Assembly (NCBI RefSeq): GCF_003751845.1
Contig: NZ_RJKQ01000002.1
Location: forward strand, 496,001 to 560,000
Direction of reading: 5' to 3'
From: Enterobacter sp. BIGb0383
GTDB lineage: Bacteria > Pseudomonadota > Gammaproteobacteria > Enterobacterales > Enterobacteriaceae
DNA length: 64,000 nucleotides
The notes beneath the pieces are model-generated. The model made no database searches. It saw only the letters and a list, made by a program, of their open reading frames with translations, and was not told where the DNA came from. The position numbers and the translations under genes are program-made. Below are positions 57,417-64,000 of this stretch, piece after piece. Numbering within the stretch: position 1 is the stretch's first letter; each line of letters begins with the position of its first letter.

Positions 57417-58412
57417 ATGCGACATCGCGTACTTTTTGCCACAGCGTTTGCCACCCTTATCTCCACCAGCGCTTTTGCTGCAGACCTGCCAGGTAAAGGC
57501 ATTACCGTTCAGCCGGTCCAGAGCACCATTTCCGAAGAGACCTTCCAGAGCCTGCTGGTAAGCCGCGCCCTGGAAAAACTCGGCTACACCGTGAATAAGC
57601 CGAGCGAGGTGGACTACAACGTGGGCTATACCTCAATCGCCTCCGGCGATGCCACCTTCACCGCCGTCAACTGGCAGCCGCTGCATGATGACATGTATGC
57701 CGCAGCCGGCGGTGACAAGAAGTTCTATCGCGAAGGGACCTTTGTTTCCGGTGCTGCCCAGGGTTATCTGATCGATAAGAAAACCGCCGAGCAGTACAAG
57801 ATCACCAATATTGAACAGCTGAAAGATCCGAAGATCGCCAAACTGTTCGATACCAACGGTGACGGTAAGGCTGACATGATGGGCTGTTCGCCGGGCTGGG
57901 GCTGTGAGCCGGTGATTAACCATCAGAACGAAGCTTTCGATCTGGCGAAGACCGTTTCCGTGAGCCACGGTAACTACTCCGCGATGATGGCCGATACCAT
58001 TGCCCGCTTTAAAGAAGGTAAGCCGGTGATCTACTACACCTGGACACCCTACTGGGTGAGCGACGTGCTGAAACCGGGTAAAGATGTGGTCTGGCTGCAG
58101 GTGCCGTTCTCCTCCCTGCCGGGCGAGCAGAAAGATATCGACACCAAACTGCCTAACGGTATGAACTACGGCTTCCCGGTGAACACCATGCATATCGTCG
58201 CCAACAAAGAATGGGCTGAGAAAAACCCGGCGGCGGCAAAACTGTTCTCCCTGATGAAACTGCCTCTGGCGGATATCAACGCCCAGAACGCCATGATGCA
58301 CGAAGGCAAATCCTCTGAAGCGGATATCCAGGGCCACGTTGATGGCTGGATCAAAGCCCACCAGCAGCAGTTCGACGGCTGGGTGAAAGACGCGCTGGCC
58401 GCGCAGAAGTAA
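57417..58412 (+). CDS. proX: Glycine betaine-binding periplasmic protein ProX
   Basis: A 331-aa precursor with signal peptide (cleavage near TSAFA, residue 21). Tryptophans that form the quaternary-amine cage are visible in [12 protein letters not shown] and [10 protein letters not shown]. One disulfide is likely ([10 protein letters not shown]). It delivers betaine to ProVW. GAAGGAACAACG precedes the ATG. Confidence 0.97.
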   Translation: MRHRVLFATAFATLISTSAFAADLPGKGITVQPVQSTISEETFQSLLVSRALEKLGYTVNKPSEVDYNVGYTSIASGDATFTAVNWQPLHDDMYAAAGGDKKFYREGTFVSGAAQGYLIDKKTAEQYKITNIEQLKDPKIAKLFDTNGDGKADMMGCSPGWGCEPVINHQNEAFDLAKTVSVSHGNYSAMMADTIARFKEGKPVIYYTWTPYWVSDVLKPGKDVVWLQVPFSSLPGEQKDIDTKLPNGMNYGFPVNTMHIVANKEWAEKNPAAAKLFSLMKLPLADINAQNAMMHEGKSSEADIQGHVDGWIKAHQQQFDGWVKDALAAQK

Positions 58413-58421
58413 CGCTCCCCT

Positions 58422-58449
58422 TTCCCCTCTCCCGCCCGGGAGAGGGGAA
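58422..58449 (+). terminator. Hairpin after proX
   Basis: TTCCCCTCTCCCG and CGGGAGAGGGGAA form a perfect 13-bp stem with a 2-base spacer, 9 bp after the proX stop. No T-run follows; it may stabilise the proU mRNA end or stop transcription weakly. Confidence 0.65.
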
Positions 58450-58546
58450 CACCGCACGTACCGACAAGCGACAATCCTTCCTCATTCATATTCCCCGGTT
58501 ATTATTGCCACTGGTAAAATAATGACTCAACTAACGAATTCCAGTG

Positions 58547-59725
58547 ATGACAAAAACTTCTCAAGGGCTTAGCCCGGCGCTGATTGCGCTGATGTCCGTG
58601 GCCACCGGTTTAGCGGTTGCCAGTAACTATTACGCCCAGCCTCTGCTTGATACTATCGCCCGCGCGTTCGCCATTTCGCCAAACCAGGCCGGTTTTATCG
58701 TGACGTCTGCCCAGTTGGGCTACGCAGCGGGGCTGTTCTTCCTGGTACCGCTCGGCGATATGTTTGAGCGCCGGAAACTGATTGTCACCATGACCCTGCT
58801 CTCGGCGGGCGGCCTGCTTATTACCGCCAGCAGCCAGTCGCTGGGCATGATGCTGCTCGGCACCGCCCTGACCGGACTCTTCTCGGTCGTGGCGCAAACC
58901 CTGGTGCCGCTGGCGGCCACCCTCGCCGCGCCGGAGAAGCGCGGCAAAGTGGTCGGGACAATTATGAGCGGCCTGCTGCTGGGGATCCTGCTGGCGCGAA
59001 CGGTGGCGGGCCTGCTGGCCAGCCTCGGCGGCTGGCGCACCGTCTTCTGGGTTGCCACCGTGCTGATGGTGTTGATGGCTCTGGCCCTGTGGCGCGGCCT
59101 GCCGAAGATCGAGCAGGACAATCACCTTAACTACCCTCAGCTGCTGGGCTCTATCTTTAGTCTGTTTATCGGCGACCGGCTGCTGCGTACCCGCGCCCTG
59201 CTCGGCTGCCTGAGCTTCGCCAACTTCAGTATTCTGTGGACCTCAATGGCCTTTCTGCTGGCCTCGCCGCCGTTTAACTTCTCCGACGCCACCATCGGCC
59301 TGTTTGGCCTGGTGGGCGCAGCCGGCGCGCTGGGAGCACGACCGGCGGGTGCGCTGGCGGATAAGGGCAAAGCGCACCTGACCACCACCGGTAGCCTGCT
59401 GCTGCTTCTGCTCTCCTGGGGCGCTATCTGGTTCGGCCATACGTCGGTTATCGCGCTGATCGTCGGTATTCTGGTGCTGGATCTGACGGTTCAGGGCGTG
59501 CATATCACCAACCAGACGGTGATCTACCACCTGAAGCCCGAAGCGCGTAACCGCCTGACGGCGGGCTATATGACCAGCTACTTTATTGGCGGTGCCGCCG
59601 GGTCGCTGATCTCAGCGTCCGCCTGGCAACACGCTGGATGGACCGGCGTCTGCCTGGCCGGTGCCATTGTCTCTCTGCTTGGCCTGCTGGTGTGGTGGCG
59701 CGGCTACCATCGTCAGCCTGCCTGA
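58547..59725 (+). CDS. ygaY: MFS transporter, intact YgaY-like
   Basis: A 392-aa major-facilitator protein with 12 helices and the loop motif LGDMFERRKLIV between helices 2 and 3. It lies between proX and mprA, where E. coli K-12 has the disrupted ygaY gene, so it is probably the intact orthologue. It resembles sugar or drug efflux MFS members; substrate unknown. The start is the ATG at 58547 (a GTG directly precedes it). Its upstream region has no clear ribosome site. Confidence 0.82.
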   Translation: MTKTSQGLSPALIALMSVATGLAVASNYYAQPLLDTIARAFAISPNQAGFIVTSAQLGYAAGLFFLVPLGDMFERRKLIVTMTLLSAGGLLITASSQSLGMMLLGTALTGLFSVVAQTLVPLAATLAAPEKRGKVVGTIMSGLLLGILLARTVAGLLASLGGWRTVFWVATVLMVLMALALWRGLPKIEQDNHLNYPQLLGSIFSLFIGDRLLRTRALLGCLSFANFSILWTSMAFLLASPPFNFSDATIGLFGLVGAAGALGARPAGALADKGKAHLTTTGSLLLLLLSWGAIWFGHTSVIALIVGILVLDLTVQGVHITNQTVIYHLKPEARNRLTAGYMTSYFIGGAAGSLISASAWQHAGWTGVCLAGAIVSLLGLLVWWRGYHRQPA

Positions 59726-59759
59726 GCCTGCGTTTATTCTGATTTGATCCCTGCAGGCC

Positions 59760-59789
59760 GACCAGGGGGTGTTAAGCTGCCCCCTGGTC
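59760..59789 (+). terminator. Hairpin after the MFS gene
   Basis: GACCAGGGGG and CCCCCTGGTC form a 10-bp stem with a 10-base loop, 34 bp after the MFS stop. It separates this gene from the mprA promoter region. Confidence 0.65.
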
Positions 59790-59915
59790 TATGGTTTAGC
59801 CTGGGAATTTTTGCTGCTCTTATCGATTGATGACATTCCCGGAGATGAATAATACATTTACTTTATTTGTAACAGTCGTTACTATATCGACTGAAATTAA
59901 TGAGGTCATACCCAA

Positions 59916-60446
59916 ATGGATAGTTCGTTTACCCCCATTGAACAAATGCTTACGTTTCGTGCCAGCCGTCACGAAGACTTCCCTTTTCAGGAAATCCTGT
60001 TGACTCGTCTGTGCATGCATATGCAGGGTAAGCTGCTGGAAAACCGCAATAAAATGCTGAAAGCCCAGGGGATTAACGAAACCCTGTTTATGGCATTAAT
60101 TACCCTGGAATCCCAGGAAAATCACAGTATTCAGCCTTCAGAGCTGAGCTGCGCGCTCGGTTCATCCCGTACCAATGCGACCCGTATCGCTGACGAGCTG
60201 GAAAAACGCGGCTGGATTGAACGCCGTGAAAGCGATAACGACCGCCGCTGTCTGCATCTTCAGCTGACCGAAAAAGGCCATGAATTTTTGCGCCAGGTGC
60301 TGCCACCTCAGCACCACTGCCTGCACGAGCTGTGGTCCGCGCTGAACGCATCGGAAAAAGATCAGCTTGAGCAGATTACGCGTAAGCTCCTCACCCGCCT
60401 CGACCAGATGGATGAAGAAGGCGTGATCCTTGAGGCGATGAGTTAA
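59916..60446 (+). CDS. mprA: MarR-family repressor MprA (EmrR)
   Basis: The 176 aa match E. coli MprA with few differences. A winged helix ([20 protein letters not shown], then [17 protein letters not shown]) binds the emrRAB promoter and is released by hydrophobic uncouplers and drugs. It precedes emrAB, which it represses. Confidence 0.96.
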   Translation: MDSSFTPIEQMLTFRASRHEDFPFQEILLTRLCMHMQGKLLENRNKMLKAQGINETLFMALITLESQENHSIQPSELSCALGSSRTNATRIADELEKRGWIERRESDNDRRCLHLQLTEKGHEFLRQVLPPQHHCLHELWSALNASEKDQLEQITRKLLTRLDQMDEEGVILEAMS

Positions 60447-60491
60447 GGCGGTAAATCGCTCAGTTAACCGAATTCACCAGAAAAAACTGAC

Positions 60492-60521
60492 AGGCCAGCA
60501 GGCAACTACTGCTGGCCTTTC
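60492..60521 (+). terminator. Attenuator-like hairpin between mprA and emrA
   Basis: AGGCCAGCAG and CTGCTGGCCT form a perfect 10-bp stem with a 7-base loop followed by TT. It would lower emrAB expression relative to mprA by partial termination. Confidence 0.65.
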
Positions 60522-60575
60522 TGACAAGCAGGTCGGCGCAAGCCGATGTGAAATAATAAGATCGTGGAGAATAAC

Positions 60576-61748
60576 ATGAGCGCAAATGCGGAGACTCACA
60601 CCCCGCAGCAACCGGTCAATAAGAAAGGTAAACGTAAGCGCACCCTTCTTCTGTTGACCTTGCTCTTCATTATTGTTGCCGTGGCATATGGGATTTATTG
60701 GTTTATCGTAGCGCGTCATTTTGAAGAAACTGACGATGCTTACGTGGCAGGGAACCAGGTTCAAATCATGGCGCAGGTATCCGGCAGCGTGACGAAAGTC
60801 TGGGCTGACAATACCGACTTTGTGAAACAGGGCGACGTGCTGGTCACGCTTGACCAGACCGACGCACAGCAGGCGTTTGAAAAAGCGAAAACGGAGCTGG
60901 CCTCCGGCGTTCGTCAGACTCGTCAGCAGATGATCAACAGTAAGCAGCTGCAGGCCAACATTCAGGTGCAAAAAACCGCCCTTGCTCAGGCCCAGACCGA
61001 CCTTAACCGTCGCGTTCCGCTCGGCAGCGCCAACCTGATTGGTCGCGAAGAGCTGCAGCACGCCCGCGATGCGGTCGCCAGCGCCCAGGCTCAGCTGGAC
61101 GTTGCCGTTCAGCAGTACAACGCAAATCAGGCGATTATCCTCGATACCGCGCTGGAGCAGCAGCCCGCCGTACTGCAGGCTGCCACCGAAGTGCGTAACG
61201 CCTGGCTGGCGCTGGAGCGCACCAAAGTGGTGAGCCCTATCACTGGCTATGTGTCGCGTCGTGCCGTACAGCCAGGTGCGCAGATCGGCACCACCACGCC
61301 GCTGATGGCGGTCGTACCCGCCACTCAGCTGTGGGTTGACGCCAACTTTAAAGAGACCCAGCTGGCGCATATGCGTATCGGCCAGTCGGCGACCATCGTC
61401 AGCGATATCTACGGAGACGAAGTCACCTATACCGGTAAAGTCGTGGGCCTGGATATGGGCACCGGCAGCGCCTTCTCCCTGCTTCCGGCGCAGAACGCCA
61501 CCGGTAACTGGATCAAAGTGGTTCAGCGTCTACCGGTACGTATCGAGCTGGATGAGAAGCAGCTGGCGGAGCATCCGCTGCGTATCGGTCTCTCAACGCT
61601 GGTGAAAGTCGATACCGCGAACCGTGACGGCAAGGTACTGGCCAGCCAGACGCGCACCGGTCCGGCCTATGAAAGCTCGGCGAGAGAAGTGAAGCTCGAC
61701 CCGGTTAACACGCTGATTTCCGAGATCATTCAGGCCAACGCGGGTTAA
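60576..61748 (+). CDS. emrA: Multidrug efflux membrane-fusion protein EmrA
   Basis: A 390-aa periplasmic adaptor (HlyD family) with a short cytoplasmic tail, one membrane helix (about 25-45), lipoyl and coiled-coil parts. It links EmrB to an outer-membrane channel such as TolC. GTGGAGAATAAC before the ATG at 60576 and the E. coli N-terminus MSANAETHTPQQP fix the start. Confidence 0.96.
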   Translation: MSANAETHTPQQPVNKKGKRKRTLLLLTLLFIIVAVAYGIYWFIVARHFEETDDAYVAGNQVQIMAQVSGSVTKVWADNTDFVKQGDVLVTLDQTDAQQAFEKAKTELASGVRQTRQQMINSKQLQANIQVQKTALAQAQTDLNRRVPLGSANLIGREELQHARDAVASAQAQLDVAVQQYNANQAIILDTALEQQPAVLQAATEVRNAWLALERTKVVSPITGYVSRRAVQPGAQIGTTTPLMAVVPATQLWVDANFKETQLAHMRIGQSATIVSDIYGDEVTYTGKVVGLDMGTGSAFSLLPAQNATGNWIKVVQRLPVRIELDEKQLAEHPLRIGLSTLVKVDTANRDGKVLASQTRTGPAYESSAREVKLDPVNTLISEIIQANAG

Positions 61749-61763
61749 CCTGAGGTGAGCGCA

Positions 61764-63302
61764 ATGCAACCAAGAAAACCGCTGGAAGGCGCGCAGCTGG
61801 TCATTATGACCATTGCGCTGTCGCTGGCGACGTTCATGCAGGTGCTGGACTCGACCATCGCCAACGTGGCGATCCCGACCATTGCCGGTAACCTGGGCGC
61901 GTCACTGAGCCAGGGGACATGGGTGATCACCTCGTTCGGGGTGGCGAACGCTATCTCTATCCCGATAACCGGCTGGCTGGCGAAGCGCGTCGGCGAGGTC
62001 AGGCTGTTCCTCTGGTCGACAATCGCCTTCGTGATCGCCTCCTGGGCCTGCGGCATGTCCAACAGCCTGACGATGCTGATCTTCTTCCGCGTCATTCAGG
62101 GGATTGTTGCCGGGCCGCTGATCCCGCTCTCCCAGAGTCTGCTCCTCAGTAACTATCCTCCAGCGAAACGCTCGATTGCGCTGGCACTCTGGTCAATGAC
62201 GGTGATCGTCGCGCCGATCTGCGGCCCTATCCTCGGCGGCTATATCAGCGATAACTACCACTGGGGCTGGATCTTCTTTATCAACGTGCCCATCGGTGCC
62301 GTAGTGGTGGCGCTGGCGCTGCAAAGCCTGCGCGGGCGCGAAACCCGCACCGAACAGCGGCGTATTGACGGTATCGGTCTGGCGCTGCTGGTGGTGGGTA
62401 TCGGGAGCCTGCAAATTATGCTCGACCGCGGTAAAGAGCTGGACTGGTTCGCCTCCAGCGAAATTATCGTGTTGACCGTGGTGGCGGTAGTCGCCATCAG
62501 CTTCCTGATAGTCTGGGAGTTGACCGACGATAACCCGATAGTCGATCTCTCCCTGTTTAAGTCGCGTAACTTCACCATTGGCTGTCTCTGTATCAGCCTG
62601 GCCTACATGCTCTACTTTGGCACCATCGTTCTGCTGCCGCAGCTGTTGCAGGAGGTCTATGGCTATACCGCAACCTGGGCAGGGCTGGCGTCTGCGCCGG
62701 TAGGCTTAATTCCGGTCCTGCTGTCGCCGATTATCGGTCGCTTTGCCCATAAGCTCGATATGCGCCGGCTGGTGACGTTCAGCTTTATCATGTACGCCGT
62801 GTGCTTCTACTGGCGCGCTTACACCTTTGAACCGGGCATGGACTTTGGCGCCTCTGCGTGGCCGCAGTTTATCCAGGGCTTCGCGGTGGCCTGCTTCTTT
62901 ATGCCGCTGACCACCATTACGCTGTCCGGCCTGCCGCCGGAGCGTCTGGCGGCGGCATCGAGCCTGTCGAACTTTGCCCGAACCCTGGCAGGCTCTATTG
63001 GTACGTCGATTACCACCACCCTGTGGACCAGTCGGGAATCGATGCACCATGCGCAGCTCACCGAGTCGGTTAATCCGTTTAACCCTAATAGCCAGGAAGT
63101 TTACCGGCAGCTTGAAGGGCTCGGGATGAGCCAGCAGCAAGCTTCCGGCTGGATTGCCCAGCAGATCACCAATCAGGGCCTGATTATCTCCGCCAATGAG
63201 ATTTTCTGGTTCTCTGCCGGCATATTCATCCTGATGATAGGTCTGGTGTGGTTTGCGAAACCGCCGTTCGGTGCAGGCGGTGGAGGTGGCGGAGCCCACT
63301 AA
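61764..63302 (+). CDS. emrB: Multidrug efflux MFS transporter EmrB (DHA2 family)
   Basis: The 512-aa, 14-helix proton antiporter is highly similar to E. coli EmrB, including the end PPFGAGGGGGGAH. The DHA2 motif region is GWLAKRVGEVRLFLW. It exports hydrophobic drugs and uncouplers with EmrA. GAGGTGAGCGCA precedes the ATG at 61764. Confidence 0.97.
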   Translation: MQPRKPLEGAQLVIMTIALSLATFMQVLDSTIANVAIPTIAGNLGASLSQGTWVITSFGVANAISIPITGWLAKRVGEVRLFLWSTIAFVIASWACGMSNSLTMLIFFRVIQGIVAGPLIPLSQSLLLSNYPPAKRSIALALWSMTVIVAPICGPILGGYISDNYHWGWIFFINVPIGAVVVALALQSLRGRETRTEQRRIDGIGLALLVVGIGSLQIMLDRGKELDWFASSEIIVLTVVAVVAISFLIVWELTDDNPIVDLSLFKSRNFTIGCLCISLAYMLYFGTIVLLPQLLQEVYGYTATWAGLASAPVGLIPVLLSPIIGRFAHKLDMRRLVTFSFIMYAVCFYWRAYTFEPGMDFGASAWPQFIQGFAVACFFMPLTTITLSGLPPERLAAASSLSNFARTLAGSIGTSITTTLWTSRESMHHAQLTESVNPFNPNSQEVYRQLEGLGMSQQQASGWIAQQITNQGLIISANEIFWFSAGIFILMIGLVWFAKPPFGAGGGGGGAH

Positions 63303-63307
63303 TTATG

Positions 63308-63334
63308 ATGGGGCCTTCGGGCCTCATTTTTTTT
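63308..63334 (+). terminator. Rho-independent terminator after emrB
   Basis: A TTCG tetraloop is closed by GGCC/GGCC with ATG/CAT at the base (one G-T pair) and followed by eight T. It ends emrAB. Confidence 0.92.
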
Positions 63335-63576
63335 GCAACTTTGTCATAACAAGCGTATTCTCCGCCCGTCCCCGATATTTCCCACTCACTTTTTAACCGG
63401 TTCTGAGCCCATTCACTCAGGTTTGTTTCACTTACCCCCGATTTCCCGTACCGGCACGCCATTGCGCTGAACCGGGAAAAAATTAATCACCATTAGCCCC
63501 TTCTTCACTCACAGCCGCTGTGCGTCTTCGCCTGCCTGTGTGTCGCAAAGCTATGGGCACAAGAATAAGAAAAATT

Positions 63577-64000
63577 ATGGATACTCAACGTAAATACGGG
63601 AGAACCTGGCACTATCCCTTCTCCCCCGGGACCACCAGCGACGACCGGATCAACGCCGGATACTGGCGGGATCTGCAGGCTATCGACACGCTGGTGCATA
63701 CGGAAAAGCTGGACGGCGAAAACAACTGCCTGAATCGCTACGGGGTGTTTGCCCGCTCCCATGCGGCGCCGACCGACTCCGCATGGACCAGTCGGATCCG
63801 CCAGCGCTGGCAGCTGCTGAAAAACGACCTCGGCGACCTGGAACTGTTTGGTGAGAACCTGTATGCGGTTCACTCCATTGAATACCGCGCCCTGGAGCAG
63901 GACTTTTATCTGTTTGCCGTTCGCTGCAAAGATATGTGGCTAAGCTGGGAAGAGGTGCAGTTTTACGCCGCCCTGTTCGACTTTCAGTGCGTCCCGGAAA
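63577..64000 (+). CDS. ATP-dependent RNA ligase family protein, 5' part, cut by window edge
   Basis: The visible 141 codons carry the covalent nucleotidyltransferase pattern: motif I HTEKLDGENN (Lys at about residue 45), motif Ia region YGVFARSHAAP, motif III LELFGENLYAVHSI and motif IIIa DFYLFAVR. KxDG-E-N with ExFGE is typical of RNA ligases that seal RNA breaks. The ATG at 63577 is favoured; one eight codons upstream is in frame. Neither has a strong ribosome site. The roughly 240 bp before it hold only the emrB terminator. In E. coli luxS follows emrB, so this is an insertion relative to K-12. Confidence 0.82.
   Translation, partial: MDTQRKYGRTWHYPFSPGTTSDDRINAGYWRDLQAIDTLVHTEKLDGENNCLNRYGVFARSHAAPTDSAWTSRIRQRWQLLKNDLGDLELFGENLYAVHSIEYRALEQDFYLFAVRCKDMWLSWEEVQFYAALFDFQCVPE

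Noticed and set aside
63226-63462. Frame of 78 codons antisense to the emrB end and terminator
   Set aside because: It overlaps a strong terminator and the conserved EmrB C-terminus; no ribosome site and no known family, though part of its sequence looks protein-like.

Overview
The window is chromosomal DNA of an enteric bacterium of the Enterobacteriaceae. Gene content, protein sequence and operon order match Escherichia/Salmonella/Enterobacter relatives: complete nrf, nap and ccm operons, argU-folD-ybcJ, stpA-alaE-ygaC-ygaM, nrdHIEF, proVWX and mprA-emrAB. Gene order is not that of E. coli K-12, because blocks that are far apart there are neighbours here. PL2 pectate lyase, KdgM porin and RIO kinase genes are also present. 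The genus cannot be fixed from sequence alone; an Enterobacter/Lelliottia/Kosakonia-type genome would fit.

Layout. 1-3.1 kb: an AT-rich islet with the end of a DUF1272 gene, an ABC exporter, a secreted Cys-containing small protein, an orphan colicin E1-type immunity gene and a 48-aa frame. 3.1-5.1 kb: a membrane acyltransferase with an SGNH domain. 5.4-25.0 kb: a 20-kb anaerobic respiration block. nrfABCDEFG and narP read rightward; they converge on napFDAGHBC-ccmABCDEFGH reading leftward. Both ends carry FNR and NarL/NarP sites with E. coli-like spacing. The block joins periplasmic nitrate reductase, nitrite reductase, the cytochrome c maturation machinery and the NarP regulator.

25.1-28.95 kb: accessory DNA at tRNA-Arg(UCU) argU. 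It holds a Panacea/SocA-type toxin-antitoxin pair, a PAAR-fused putative pore-forming T6SS effector with a DUF1240 immunity partner, the C-terminal remnant of a tyrosine integrase, and a 21-nt imperfect copy of the argU 3' end. This reads as a degraded integrative element. 29-30.3 kb: folD-ybcJ. 30.4-33.8 kb: a sugar module (PTS IIBC, LacI repressor, SDR dehydrogenase) with a double palindromic operator and a strong internal terminator. 34-36.4 kb: two unknown genes, a RIO kinase and a lipoprotein. 36.5-39 kb: a PL2 pectate lyase and a KdgM porin with a terminator between them. 39-39.9 kb: a long intergenic region with a compact multi-hairpin element. 39.9-46 kb: a LuxR regulator, an AraC regulator next to a ferrioxamine-type TonB receptor with a Fur-like box, and a chemoreceptor.

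46-63.3 kb: backbone in E. coli-like order (yqaE, stpA, alaE, ygaC, ygaM, nrdHIEF, proVWX, ygaY-like MFS, mprA, emrA, emrB). It is interrupted by a DUF2158 gene and by a divergent MocR-type regulator/AhpD-like pair. ygaZH is absent between ygaY and mprA. After emrB, where E. coli has luxS, an ATP-dependent RNA ligase gene begins and runs off the right edge.

The strongest leads are the argU-linked element with its toxin/immunity pair, the Panacea toxin partner, the structured intergenic element near 39.2 kb and the RNA ligase gene at the right edge.
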